In this document: positions 32,940-41,609 of the stretch, piece by piece | Position numbering within the stretch: the first letter of the stretch is position 1 | Layout: the number at the start of each line of letters is the position of its first letter | NCBI RefSeq assembly: GCF_012524205.1 | Contig: NZ_JABACI010000002.1 | Span: forward strand, 682,001 to 746,000 | DNA: 64,000 nt | DNA from: Microbacterium salsuginis | GTDB taxonomy: Bacteria > Actinomycetota > Actinomycetes > Actinomycetales > Microbacteriaceae | Direction of reading: 5' to 3' | Program-made: the position numbers and the translations under genes | Notes under the pieces: generated by a model | Database searches by the model: none | What the model was told of the DNA's origin: nothing | What the model saw: only the letters and a program-made list of their open reading frames with translations

Positions 32940-34850
32940 TCAGGAAGCCTTTCGGTTACGCAGAACGGAGCGGACGACGACGGCACCGCCGCCGGCGACG
33001 AGCACGCCGCCCAGGATCATCAGGGTGAGGGGAAGGGCACCGCCGGTCGCCGGCAATTGAGCGGGCCGGGCACCGGCAGGGGCGGCCTCGACGGTGATCG
33101 CCACAGCGACCGAGCGCGACGAATCCACGCCCGTCAGCACGATCGAATGCGCGCCGGGCACGGTGTCGGCCGGAATGGTGACGCTCGCACTCAGCGCACC
33201 CTCGGCGTCGGCCGTCACGCGCGCGAGGGTGACAGGCGTCGAATGCAGCTCGATCGCCACCTGCTCGCCGGCTTCGAAACCGGCCGCCTTCACCGACACG
33301 GTGTCTCCGGGTGTGACGGTGGTGTCGCTGATGGATGCCGTCGGCTTGTCGCCGTCCGGATCGGTTCCGGGATCCGTGCCCGGGTCGGTACCCGGGTCCG
33401 TGCCCGGGTCGGTGCCGGGATCCCCTGGGAGCGTGGGGGCGTCGACGCCGTCGCGGGTCGATCCGGGACCCCCCGTCCAGGCGACGTCGTCCGTCACGAG
33501 CTTGCCGCCCGCAGCATCCTTCGTGATCGTGAAGGCGTCGAACAGGGCTCCGTCCACGGTGCGTGCCTCGACGTGCATGCGCCCGTCATCGGTCACGTCG
33601 ACTGTCTGGAACAGCTGAAGGTTTGCACCCTTCACGCGCAGATGGGCATCGTTGAGGGTCCAGTTGTCTTGACCGTCGGGCGAGAGCCCGTAGTCCTTCG
33701 GGCCGGCGACGGTCACCATGTAGACCGGTCCGGTGTGGCTCTTGGCCGGGTCGGCTCCCTCGGGCAGGTTCTGCTCGTTGGCCACCAGGTTGCCGCGACC
33801 GTACGTGTGGTCGTGTCCCTGAAGCACGAGGTCGACGTCGTGCTCCTCGAGGATCGGCAGCCACGCGTTGCGCACGACGGCATTGTCACGGTCTCCGCTC
33901 GTCGAGAAGACGGGGTGATGGAAGGTCACGACCGTCCACTCGTTGGGGTTGTCTTCCAGCACGCCTTCGAGCCACTCGGTCTGTGTCGCGAACGGCTCGC
34001 CGTTCTGGCGGTTCGTGTTCAGCGAGATGAAGCGGACGCCCTGGTAGTCGACGAAGTAGACCGTCTCCTCGAGCTCCGCGACGCCGGGGCCGTTGTGCGG
34101 GAACGCGAACTGCGCAGGCCAGTACTCCGTGAGGTCGGGACCCGGGTAGTACTCGTGGTTCCCGGGCGTCGCGATGAGATTCGCGTACTGGTTCATCAGC
34201 GCACCTGCGCCGTTCCACTCGCCCCACTCGGCGTCACTGGTCTCGGTATCGATGAGGTCGCCGGCGTGGACGGCGAGCTTGGCGTAGGGGCGCGCCTCGA
34301 AGGCGGCGCGGAACGCGCGGGACGTGTACGCCTTGTTGTCGTTCTGCGCGTCGCCGAGCATCACGAAGCTGAAGCCGCCCGCTGCTGTGGTGGCTGTACG
34401 GAATTCGAACCACTCGGTCCACGTCTCGCCATCACCGACGCGGTAGACGTACGTGGTGTCCGGTTCGAGGCCGTCGATCGTGGCCGTATGAAAGGCGACG
34501 TCATAACCGAGAGTCGTGTCGAAGCTCGTGGTCGACGTGGCCGGGATGGACTGCGCGCCCTCCACCACGCTCGGTCCGCTGAGCGCCCACTCGACGCGAG
34601 GCGAGGCCACTGCCGTGGCGGTGCGCCATGTGACGGCCTGGCTGGTCGCCGGCGTCTCCGTCGGCGTCAAGATCACCCGGTCGGGCGCCGCGGACGGACG
34701 GTGGACGCTCGCGGGATCCACAGCAGGCGGCGCGAGACCACCTCCAGCGGCCACCGCGACACCTCCGCCCAGCGAACTCAGGCCGACGGCCACGGCGATG
34801 GCACCAGCCGTGATCGAAGCGGAACGGGCAAGTCTCGGCACGCGAAACAC
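32940..34850 (-). CDS. Surface-anchored purple-acid-phosphatase-like protein with LPATG signal
   Basis: A 636-residue exported phosphoesterase paralogous to the N-terminal half of the next gene. Signal peptide about 1-35, fibronectin-like domain, then metallophosphoesterase blocks 'MLGDAQND', 'HAGDLIDT', 'TPGNHEYY', 'TFHHPVFS' and 'LQGHDHTYGRG'. A (DPGT)n linker precedes an Ig-like domain, followed by 'QLPATGG', a hydrophobic helix and the tail 'RNRKAS', the sorting signal of an LPxTG protein. It is the first gene of a two-gene operon. Whether its natural substrate is a phosphate ester, nucleotide or teichoic acid is unknown. Confidence 0.9.
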   Translation of the reverse strand: MFRVPRLARSASITAGAIAVAVGLSSLGGGVAVAAGGGLAPPAVDPASVHRPSAAPDRVILTPTETPATSQAVTWRTATAVASPRVEWALSGPSVVEGAQSIPATSTTSFDTTLGYDVAFHTATIDGLEPDTTYVYRVGDGETWTEWFEFRTATTAAGGFSFVMLGDAQNDNKAYTSRAFRAAFEARPYAKLAVHAGDLIDTETSDAEWGEWNGAGALMNQYANLIATPGNHEYYPGPDLTEYWPAQFAFPHNGPGVAELEETVYFVDYQGVRFISLNTNRQNGEPFATQTEWLEGVLEDNPNEWTVVTFHHPVFSTSGDRDNAVVRNAWLPILEEHDVDLVLQGHDHTYGRGNLVANEQNLPEGADPAKSHTGPVYMVTVAGPKDYGLSPDGQDNWTLNDAHLRVKGANLQLFQTVDVTDDGRMHVEARTVDGALFDAFTITKDAAGGKLVTDDVAWTGGPGSTRDGVDAPTLPGDPGTDPGTDPGTDPGTDPGTDPDGDKPTASISDTTVTPGDTVSVKAAGFEAGEQVAIELHSTPVTLARVTADAEGALSASVTIPADTVPGAHSIVLTGVDSSRSVAVAITVEAAPAGARPAQLPATGGALPLTLMILGGVLVAGGGAVVVRSVLRNRKAS

Positions 34851-35146
34851 CTCTCGAGCAGAGCCGCCGTTCGGGTCGCGGCTCGGTCAGCGCACAGTGC
34901 GCAGGCCACTCCCCATGGCGGCCCAGAGAGAGTCTCTCCACCTCGCCCTACCCGAATCGGCTGGTTCTCCGACTCTTTCCCGACCGTTCAGAAACCGCGC
35001 CGGATTTCTCCGGTGCGACCGTCGGCGGCTCGGCGTACAGAGCCCGTTGTTCCGTGGCAATCCACCCGTCGTTCACCTCGCTCTGAACCTCCGGGAGCTC
35101 GAGGAAGGTTGGACGCGGTGCAAGAACGACCCCGAGGATGGGCGGC
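34851..35146. other. Intergenic region before the phosphatase operon
   Basis: About 296 bases between SURF1 and the phosphatase operon, both transcribed leftward. I see no gene. It should contain the phosphatase promoter. A single GTTCACC at about 35080 resembles half a PHO box, but the direct-repeat structure needed for PhoP binding is not evident. Confidence 0.5.
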
Positions 35147-36088
35147 TCAGGACGCCGTCGGCTCCGGTTCGCCGTCACCTTCGGCCGCGGCATCCTCGAG
35201 GTCCTCGACCTCCTTCTCCCACGCGTCGCGAGCGAGGCGGTACCAGAGGTAGAACGCGAAGCCGGCGAACACGGCCCACTCCGCGGCGTAGAAGATGTTG
35301 AGCCAGTTGACGTTCGAGCTCTCGTCGGGAGCCGGCGACGCGATCGCGGTCAGGCCTCCGAACGGCGCCGACGACGCCAGGTACGGGCGATAGACGTCCA
35401 GGCCGTCGACGTCGTGCCAGCGCCCGAGCAGCGCGGCGGGCGACATGCGCGTCATGGTCTGCGGATCCGCGCCGGACGGCGGCGGCAGCGGCCCCTCGTC
35501 CGAGATGAGACGGCCACTCACAGTCACGAGGACGCGGGGATCGGATGCTTCGGCCTCGAGCCGCTCGATGGCGGCGAGCGCTTCGTCCTCGGTCGACGCC
35601 CAGCCGAGAGCGACGGCGATCGACGTCGGCTGTGGGCCCACGCGCCCGGAGGCTCCGGACGACGCGCCAGCGGCGTCTGGAGTGGGCGTGGGGACGGCGG
35701 CACTCAGCCGAAGCTGGCCGGTGACCCAATAGCCTTCGACCCCGTCGTTGAACCGCGACTCGACGATGAGGAAGTCGCCGGGAACCCACGAGCCCGCGGT
35801 CCCCACCCGCTGCCCGACGAGCGGCTCGGGAAGATACTCGCCCGGCTGCGCGACCTCGTCGAGCGACCGCACCTGTTCGGTGGCGCCCGGCGGGGGCGGA
35901 TCCGTGTCGATCGCCCGACCCAGCTGCCACTGACCGAGCCACGCGAACACTCCCGCGACGACGAGGCACAGCAGCAGCATCCCGATCCACTGCGGCCGGA
36001 CCATCACCTCGCGGAGGGTCGGCGGGAAGACCTCCGGCTCGGCGGCGGCCGCGCCTGCGGGGTCGGGGTCGGTCACGGCTCGCGTCAT
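35147..36088 (-). CDS. SURF1 family protein (cytochrome oxidase assembly)
   Basis: A 313-residue SURF1-like protein, an assembly factor for aa3-type cytochrome oxidase. One helix lies near residues 35-56 with the conserved 'LGQWQLGR' just after it, and a second is near 268-290 ('WAVFAGFAFYLWYRL'), flanking a large extracytoplasmic domain. 'NWLNIFYAAEW' before the second helix is family-like. It overlaps the guaB3 stop as ATGA. Confidence 0.92.
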   Translation of the reverse strand: MTRAVTDPDPAGAAAAEPEVFPPTLREVMVRPQWIGMLLLCLVVAGVFAWLGQWQLGRAIDTDPPPPGATEQVRSLDEVAQPGEYLPEPLVGQRVGTAGSWVPGDFLIVESRFNDGVEGYWVTGQLRLSAAVPTPTPDAAGASSGASGRVGPQPTSIAVALGWASTEDEALAAIERLEAEASDPRVLVTVSGRLISDEGPLPPPSGADPQTMTRMSPAALLGRWHDVDGLDVYRPYLASSAPFGGLTAIASPAPDESSNVNWLNIFYAAEWAVFAGFAFYLWYRLARDAWEKEVEDLEDAAAEGDGEPEPTAS

Positions 36089-37203
36089 CCGGCGGCGTAG
36101 GGCGCGACGACGACCTCGACGCGCTGGAACTCCTTGAGGTCGGAGTATCCGGTGGTGGCCATCGACTTGCGCAGCGCCCCGATGAGGTTCGCGGTGCCGT
36201 CGGCGACCGGCGCCGGGCCGTAGAGGACCTCTTCGAGCGAGGCGACCTGGTCGACCTTCACGCGGCGGCCGCGCGGCAGCTTGGAGTGGTGCGCCTCGGG
36301 ACCCCAGTGGTAGCCCTGACCCGGGGCATCCGTCGCGCGCGCCAGCGCCACGCCGAGCATGACGGCGTCGGCGCCCATCGCGAGCGCCTTGACGATGTCG
36401 CCCGAGGTGCCCACGCCGCCGTCGGCGATCACGTGGACGTAGCGTCCACCCGACTCGTCGAGGTAGTCGCGGCGCGCTCCGGCGACGTCGGCGACGGCGG
36501 TGGCCATCGGCGCGTGCAGACCGAGCGTCGCACGAGTGGTGGATGCCGCTCCCCCGCCGAACCCGACGAGCACGCCCGCGGCGCCGGTGCGCATCAGGTG
36601 CAGCGCGGCGGTGTAGGTGGCGGCGCCGCCCACGATGACGGGAACGTCGAGGTCGTAGATGAACTTCTTGAGGTTGAGCGGCTGGTCGACGCTCGACACG
36701 TGCTCGGCCGAGACCGTCGTGCCGCGGATCACGAAGAGGTCGACGCCGGCAGCGACGACCGTCTCGTACAGCTCCTGCGTGCGCTGCGGGGTGAGCGCGC
36801 CGGCGACCGTGACGCCGGCCGCGCGGATCTCGGCGAGACGATCACGCACCAGCTCGGGCTTGATCGGCTCGGCGTACAGCTCCTGCATGCGACGGGTGGC
36901 GGCGGTCTTCTCGAGACCCGAGATCTCGGCCAGCAGCGGCTCGGGATCCTCGTAGCGCGTCCACAGCCCCTCGAGGTCGAGCACCCCGAGGCCGCCGAGC
37001 TGGCCGAGCATGATCGCCGTCCGCGGGCTCACGACCGAGTCCATCGGTGCGCCCAGCACCGGGATGTCGAAGCTGAACGCGTCGATCGTCCACGTCGTGG
37101 AGACGTCCTCGGGGTTGCGCGTGCGCCGCGACGGCACCACCGCGATGTCGTCGAACGTGTACGCGCGGCGTGCGCGCTTGGCGCGACCGAGTTCGATGTC
37201 CAT
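36085..37203 (-). CDS. guaB3: GuaB3-family IMP dehydrogenase-related protein
   Basis: A 372-residue TIM-barrel protein of the GuaB3 group, found in actinobacteria beside true IMP dehydrogenase. It has no CBS domains. The loop that carries the catalytic Cys in GuaB reads 'GGGAASTTRATLG', with serine instead of cysteine; loss of Cys is usual in this group. 'RRDYLDESGGRYVHVIADGG' and 'YHWGPEAHH' are GuaB3 blocks. The ATG at 37203 gives 'MDIELGRAKRARRAYTFDD', the normal start; a GTG three codons earlier is possible. Its exact reaction is not settled. It is followed by SURF1 with a four-base overlap. Confidence 0.9.
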   Translation of the reverse strand: MDIELGRAKRARRAYTFDDIAVVPSRRTRNPEDVSTTWTIDAFSFDIPVLGAPMDSVVSPRTAIMLGQLGGLGVLDLEGLWTRYEDPEPLLAEISGLEKTAATRRMQELYAEPIKPELVRDRLAEIRAAGVTVAGALTPQRTQELYETVVAAGVDLFVIRGTTVSAEHVSSVDQPLNLKKFIYDLDVPVIVGGAATYTAALHLMRTGAAGVLVGFGGGAASTTRATLGLHAPMATAVADVAGARRDYLDESGGRYVHVIADGGVGTSGDIVKALAMGADAVMLGVALARATDAPGQGYHWGPEAHHSKLPRGRRVKVDQVASLEEVLYGPAPVADGTANLIGALRKSMATTGYSDLKEFQRVEVVVAPYAAG

Positions 37204-37280
37204 GCTCACCACCCCAGCCTACCGGGCGGGGTTGTCGCGCCCGCAGCCCGCCTGCTGTCCGCCGCTGCGCCCGCGCCCCG

Positions 37281-37378
37281 TTCGCCGGATCCGGAAATCG
37301 GAGACTCGTCGCGTTTCCGGAGCGCCACGCCGACGCCGCTCCGGAGACACCGCCGACGTCCGATTTCCGGATCCGGCG
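37281..37378. repeat. Nested long inverted repeat upstream of guaB3
   Basis: Outer arms 37281-37301 and 37358-37378 (21 bases, exact, containing GGATCCGGAAATCGGA) enclose a second pair CCGGAGCG (37316-37323) and CGCTCCGG (37336-37343). The whole 98-base element can fold into one long stem with an internal bulge. It lies in the guaB3 upstream region. Confidence 0.82.
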
Positions 37379-37419
37379 ACCGAGCGCACATCTCCCACGG
37401 CTCCGAGCAAAGGACGAGG

Positions 37420-37449
37420 GTGACGGATGCCGGGGGCCCGGCATCCGTC
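37420..37449 (-). terminator. Stem-loop terminator after the ABC-F gene
   Basis: A 14-base perfect stem (TGACGGATGCCGGG and its complement) just after the ABC-F stop. The stem core is GGATGCC/GGCATCC, the heptamer that recurs through the window. Confidence 0.75.
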
Positions 37450-37454
37450 ATCGC

Positions 37455-39143
37455 TCAGCGAGCGCGGGCCACCCGCGCCTCGTCCCATACCGGCGCGTCG
37501 GACTCGAACACGCGGCCGTCGGCACCGAACACGACGAACCTGTCGAAGGACTTCGCGAGCCAGCGGTCGTGCGTGACCGCCAGGACGGTGCCCTCGAACC
37601 GCGCAAGCGCGTCCTGCAGCGCCTCGGCCGAGACCAGGTCGAGATTGTCGGTGGGCTCGTCGAGCAGCAGCAGCGTCGCCCCGGACAGCTCGAGCAGCAG
37701 GATCTGCAGGCGCGCCTGCTGCCCGCCCGACAGGCTGTCGAAGGTCTGCTCCGCCTGGCCGACGAGGCCGTAGCGGTCCAGCGCCGAGCTTGCGGCATCC
37801 CTCGGCAGTCCCGCTCGCGCGTCTTCACCGCGGTGAAGGATGTCGAGCAGCGTGCGCCCGGTGAACTCGGGATGCGTGTGGGTCTGGGCGAACCAGCCCG
37901 GCACGACCCGGGCTCCGAGCACGGCGCGGCCGGAGTGCGGCACCGGCGGGAGAGCGGCGCCGGTCGTCGTGACGTGTCCCAGTCGCGCATCCGGGTCGGT
38001 GCCGCCGCGGGCCAGCAGCCGCAGGAAGTGCGACTTGCCCGACCCGTTCGAGCCGAGCACCGCCACGCGGTCGCCGAACCACACTTCGAGGTCGAACGGC
38101 TTCATGAGTCCGGTCAGCTCGAGCTGCTCGGCGACGACAGCGCGCTTGCCCGTGCGGGCACCCCGCAGCCGGAGCGCGAGGTCCTGCTCAGGCGGACGCT
38201 CCTGCGGCGGACCAGCCTCCTCGAACTTGCGCAGCCGTGTCTGAGCCGCGCGATACCGCGACGTGAACGAGTCGTTCGCGGTCGCCTTGACCTTCAGCGT
38301 CGCCACCAGCTCCTTGAGCTTGACGTGCTGCTCGTCCCAGCGCCGCCGCAGTTCGTCCAGCCGCGCCATGCGCTCGTCGCGGGCGCGATGGTACGTGCCG
38401 AACCCGCCGCCGTGCACCCACGCGGTGCTGCCCGCGCCACCGACCTCGAGGGTCGCGATGCGATCCGCAGCTCTCGCCAGCAGCTCGCGATCGTGTGACA
38501 CGAGCAGCACCGTCTTCGGCGTCTCGCGCAGCCGCTCCTCGAGCCAGCGCTTGCCGGGCACGTCGAGGTAGTTGTCGGGCTCGTCCAGCAGCAGCACCTG
38601 GTCGGGGCCACGCAGCAGCGCCTCGAGCGCCAGCCGCTTCTGCTCGCCGCCCGACAACGTCGTGAGCTCACGGAATCGTGCCCGCGAGAACGGGATGCCG
38701 AGCGCCGCGGTCGTGCACGTGTCCCACACGGTCTCGTACTCGTAGCCGCCGGCCTCGGCGTAGTCGGCGAGCGCGCTCGCGTAGCGCATCTGGGTGTCGA
38801 GGTCGTCGTGTTCGATGATCGCGGCTTCGGCGTCTTCGAGCTCGCGAGCGGCGCGACGGACCCGGTCGGGAGCGACCGAGATCAGCAGGTCGTGGACGGT
38901 CTGGCCCGCTTCGCCGTGACCGACGAACTGATCCATCACCCCCAGTCCGCCGTCGATCGAGATGACCCCGCCGTGCGGCGCGATCTCGCCGCGCACGATG
39001 CGCAGCAGCGTGGTCTTGCCCGCGCCGTTCTGGCCGATGAGCGCAGTTGTCGAGCCTTCGCCCACGCGAAAGCTCACTTCGTCAAGCAGCGGCCGCCCGT
39101 CCGGCAGCGCGTACGAGACGGCGGCGATGTCGATGTACCCCAC
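37455..39143 (-). CDS. ABC-F family ATPase (ribosome-associated)
   Basis: A 562-residue protein with two ABC domains and no membrane helices. Domain 1 has Walker A GQNGAGKTT, signature LSGGEQKR and Walker B LLLDEPDNYLD; domain 2 has GSNGSGKSH, LSGGQQARL and LLLDEPTDNLD. The linker between them is a charged helical stretch ('LRRRWDEQHVKLKELVATLKV'-like). ABC-F proteins act on the ribosome E-site; some protect against antibiotics, others tune translation. Length fits the general actinobacterial group. Resistance is not implied by sequence alone. Confidence 0.93.
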   Translation of the reverse strand: MGYIDIAAVSYALPDGRPLLDEVSFRVGEGSTTALIGQNGAGKTTLLRIVRGEIAPHGGVISIDGGLGVMDQFVGHGEAGQTVHDLLISVAPDRVRRAARELEDAEAAIIEHDDLDTQMRYASALADYAEAGGYEYETVWDTCTTAALGIPFSRARFRELTTLSGGEQKRLALEALLRGPDQVLLLDEPDNYLDVPGKRWLEERLRETPKTVLLVSHDRELLARAADRIATLEVGGAGSTAWVHGGGFGTYHRARDERMARLDELRRRWDEQHVKLKELVATLKVKATANDSFTSRYRAAQTRLRKFEEAGPPQERPPEQDLALRLRGARTGKRAVVAEQLELTGLMKPFDLEVWFGDRVAVLGSNGSGKSHFLRLLARGGTDPDARLGHVTTTGAALPPVPHSGRAVLGARVVPGWFAQTHTHPEFTGRTLLDILHRGEDARAGLPRDAASSALDRYGLVGQAEQTFDSLSGGQQARLQILLLELSGATLLLLDEPTDNLDLVSAEALQDALARFEGTVLAVTHDRWLAKSFDRFVVFGADGRVFESDAPVWDEARVARAR

Positions 39144-39220
39144 GGTGTTCCTGTCCGCTGCCGCGCCCTCTCGGCGCCTGGGCAGCCGACCAGCCTACCC
39201 CGAGCGCCTCTCTTCACGCG

Positions 39221-39676
39221 CCTGCGAAAACACCAGCCGGTCACGGCGACACGCCGAGCCGCAGCATCCGCCCCCGGCGTGTCGCATGACGGACTGGTGT
39301 TTTCGCACCCGGCGTGAGGCGAGGAACGGAATGGGATGCCGCAGGCTCACGCGGCGGCGTACCGGCACCCCTCTCCTGCGAAAACACCAGCCGGTCACGG
39401 CGACACGCCGAGCCGCAGCATCCGCCCCCGGCGTGTCGCATGACGGACTGGTGTTTTCGCACCCGGCGAGAGGCGAGGAACGGAATGGGATGCCGCAGGC
39501 TCAGGCGGCGGCGTACCGGCACCACCTCTCCTGCGAAGACACCAGCCGGTCACGGCGACACGCCGCGCCGCGGCATCCGCCCCCGGCGTGTCGCATGACG
39601 GACTGGTGTTTTCGCACCCGGCGTGAGGCGAGGAACGGAATGGGATGCCGCAGGCTCAGGCGGCGGCGTACCGGCC
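39221..39676. repeat. Three tandem ~155-bp repeats, each with an 85-bp palindrome
   Basis: Units begin at about 39223, 39377 and 39532. Each starts with an 85-base palindrome whose ends are TGCGAAAACACCAG and CTGGTGTTTTCGCA (third unit has GAAGAC), with inner arms GACACGCC and GGCGTGTC around a 20-base loop. The rest of each unit repeats the last codons and stop of the DUF2277 gene (up to GTACCGGC), so the array grew out of that gene's 3' end. Units differ at only a few positions, indicating recent duplication. Confidence 0.9.
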
Positions 39677-39934
39677 CGACTTGATCGCCCGCTCGCGCGC
39701 CTTGGCCGCTTCTTCCTCGCGGTTCTTCGGCGGCGTCACCGCGACGAGGTCGTCGAGCAGGTGCTGCGTGATGTGGGCGATCTCGTGCACCGCGCGGTCG
39801 AACGCTTCTTGGTTCGCCTTCGACGGCTTGGTCGTGCCCGCGATCTTGCGAACGTACTGCAGCGCGGCGGCGTGGACCTCTTCGGACGATGCCGCGGGCT
39901 CGAAGTTGTGGAGCGTGTGGATGTTCCGGCACAT
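39656..39934 (-). CDS. DUF2277 family protein
   Basis: A 92-residue protein starting 'MCRNIHTLHNFEPAAS', the standard opening of DUF2277, with 'ALQYVRKIAGTTKPSKANQEAFDRAV' and a basic 'NREEEAAKARERA' tail. The ATG at 39934 is chosen on this match. The function is unknown. Its last codons form part of the triplicated repeat downstream: two extra copies of the 'RYAAA-stop' end lie at about 39340 and 39495. Confidence 0.88.
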   Translation of the reverse strand: MCRNIHTLHNFEPAASSEEVHAAALQYVRKIAGTTKPSKANQEAFDRAVHEIAHITQHLLDDLVAVTPPKNREEEAAKARERAIKSGRYAAA

Positions 39935-40051
39935 GCCCCCGACGATACGCCCCTGCTCCGAAGGCGGGCCAGCCTCCAGCTGGGCCACGCGCCCAGCGAT
40001 TGCGCGCGAGCGTCGGCGGCGAACGCACCCCGCCGTTGTCAGCCGCCGGGA

Positions 40052-40399
40052 TCAGCCGTCGGCGGCGACCGCCTGAGCGATGTAGTCGGGCAGTGCCTCG
40101 TCGAGCGCGGGCGACCACTGGCGGATCTTCACGTGCCGGGTCTGCTTGCCCTCTCCCTCGAGAAGGCCGTGCCGGTCCGTGAACGACGCGCCGCGCTCGA
40201 AGGCGAACGTCAGATGCGTCTTGCTGGGGCTGATGATCGCGAGGATCCTGGTGCCTCGCCACGCCGGCGAGCCGCTGCTGATCACCTCGGTCGCGTCCGG
40301 GGCGTGGGTCGCCATGAGGTCACGGATGCGGGCAAGGAACTGCTGGTACTCGGGCGTCAGGCGCGCCTGCCCGTAGGCGTCGATGTCGGGGTTTCGCAT
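40052..40399 (-). CDS. DUF1801 (YdhG-like) domain protein
   Basis: A 115-residue protein of the YdhG/DUF1801 fold. Family-like text includes 'TEVISSGSPAWRGTRILAIISPSKTHLTFAFERG' (split by the fold's central sheet) and a C-terminal 'KIRQWSPALDEALPDYIAQAV'. No active-site residues are known for the family. It follows the VOC gene by 12 bases and is probably co-transcribed with it under the divergent TetR regulator. Confidence 0.82.
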   Translation of the reverse strand: MRNPDIDAYGQARLTPEYQQFLARIRDLMATHAPDATEVISSGSPAWRGTRILAIISPSKTHLTFAFERGASFTDRHGLLEGEGKQTRHVKIRQWSPALDEALPDYIAQAVAADG

Positions 40400-40411
40400 G
40401 ATCTCGTCCCC

Positions 40412-40813
40412 TCAACCCTGAGCGCCCGAGAAGTCCATGTGGACGGCTTCCCACACGTGCCCGTCGGGGTCGACGAAGCTGCGGCTGTAGACGAAGCCGA
40501 GGTCCTGCGGCTCGCGGTGAACCTCGCCGCCCGCCGCGGCTGCGGCATCCGCCATCGCGTCGACATCTGCGCGCTGATCCACGCCGATCGCGAGGATCGT
40601 CTCGATCCCCTGCGACGTGTCGGCGATCGGCTTGGGAGTGAACGTGCCGAAGTACTCCCGCGTGAGGAGCAGGACGCGGATGTCGTCGCTCAACGGCACG
40701 GCGAGCATGTTCTCGTCGCTGAAATCCTCGTTGATCGTCAATCCGATGGCTTCGAAGAACGATCGCGAGACCGCGAGGTCCTTCACCGGCAGATTGATGG
40801 TGATGGTCGTCAT
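40412..40813 (-). CDS. VOC family protein (glyoxalase/bleomycin-resistance fold)
   Basis: A 133-residue VOC-fold protein with two beta-alpha-beta-beta-beta modules: 'INLPVKDLAVSRSFFEAIGL' opens the first and 'FVDPDGHVWEAVHMD' closes the second, whose His/Glu are the usual metal-binding positions. Members may be lyases, dioxygenases or binding proteins; the substrate is unknown. It diverges from a TetR gene across a 92-base region with repeated CAGTACT/AGTACTG motifs. Confidence 0.88.
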   Translation of the reverse strand: MTTITINLPVKDLAVSRSFFEAIGLTINEDFSDENMLAVPLSDDIRVLLLTREYFGTFTPKPIADTSQGIETILAIGVDQRADVDAMADAAAAAGGEVHREPQDLGFVYSRSFVDPDGHVWEAVHMDFSGAQG

Positions 40814-40827
40814 GGCTACCTCCAGAA

Positions 40828-40890
40828 CTAGACCGTTCAGTACTCCGACGCTGGTACAGTAGCAGCACAGTACTGGTCCGTCTAGTACTG
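40828..40890. promoter_or_regulatory. Candidate TetR operator region (VOC/TetR divergent promoters)
   Basis: CTAGACCGTTCAGTACT (40828-40844) is nearly the complement of AGTACTGGTCCGTCTAG (40869-40885; 14 of 17), and a further AGTACTG lies at 40884-40890, giving multiple half-sites between the divergent genes. Confidence 0.6.
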
Positions 40891-40905
40891 AAGGGAGATG
40901 GACCC

Positions 40906-41538
40906 ATGGCCCTCACGAGCGAGCGCTCCGTCAGCAAGCGCAGCGCGATCGAACAGGCGGCGACCGAGCTGTTCCTTCGCCGCGGCTACGCGGGCACGAG
41001 CATGGACGATGTGGCAGCGGCCGCCAAGGTGTCGAAGCAGACGGTCTACAAGCACTACGCACACAAGGAGCAGCTCTTCACCCGCATCGTGCTCGATACG
41101 ACCTCGCGCATCGACGTCCTCGTGGACGAGGTCGCCGACGGACTGCGCGACCCGCGAGATCTGCAGGATGCCCTCGTCCACTTGGCCCGCCGGTTCACCC
41201 AGGCGGTGATGGAACCCGACACCCTTCGCCTGCGCCGGCTCGTGATCGCCGAGGCCGAGCGCTTCAGCGAGCTCGGCACGTCGTGGTACGAGAACGGATT
41301 CGAACGCGTCCTGGCCACGCTCGCCGAGCGCTTCACCGAGCTCGCCGCCGCCGGGCGACTGTCGCTCGACGACCCGGGACTGGCCGCCGAGCACTTCGTC
41401 AGCCTGCTGCTGTGGATCCCGGTCAACCGCGCGATGTTCACCGGGGACCTCGCCCCGTTCGACGAGAAGGAACGGGAACGGATGCTGACCGCCGGCGTCG
41501 CCGCCTTCCTCCGCGCATACGCACCGGTGACGAGTTAG
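40906..41538 (+). CDS. TetR/AcrR family transcriptional regulator
   Basis: A 210-residue TetR regulator with 'AATELFLRRGYAGTSMDDVAAAAKVSKQTVYKHYAHKE'-type DNA-binding text split over residues 12-52 and a TetR_C ligand domain. It diverges from the VOC-DUF1801 genes and probably represses them and itself through the AGTACTG sites between them. Confidence 0.9.
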   Translation: MALTSERSVSKRSAIEQAATELFLRRGYAGTSMDDVAAAAKVSKQTVYKHYAHKEQLFTRIVLDTTSRIDVLVDEVADGLRDPRDLQDALVHLARRFTQAVMEPDTLRLRRLVIAEAERFSELGTSWYENGFERVLATLAERFTELAAAGRLSLDDPGLAAEHFVSLLLWIPVNRAMFTGDLAPFDEKERERMLTAGVAAFLRAYAPVTS

Positions 41539-41609
41539 GCGCGTCGGGACGTCGCGACGCGGCTCAGCGCGGCGAGGCTCGGCTCATATCATCCGCTCCC
41601 CCAGGCTCG

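Noticed and set aside
35070..35100. PHO box before the phosphatase operon
   Set aside because: Only one GTTCACC half-site; the 11-bp direct repeats needed for PhoP are not visible.
37455..39143. ABC-F protein as an antibiotic-resistance determinant
   Set aside because: The family includes many housekeeping members and nothing in the linker or context points to a drug.
39221..39676. Regular palindromic repeats that could look like a CRISPR array
   Set aside because: Only three long units, the parts between palindromes are themselves repeated rather than unique spacers, and there are no cas genes.
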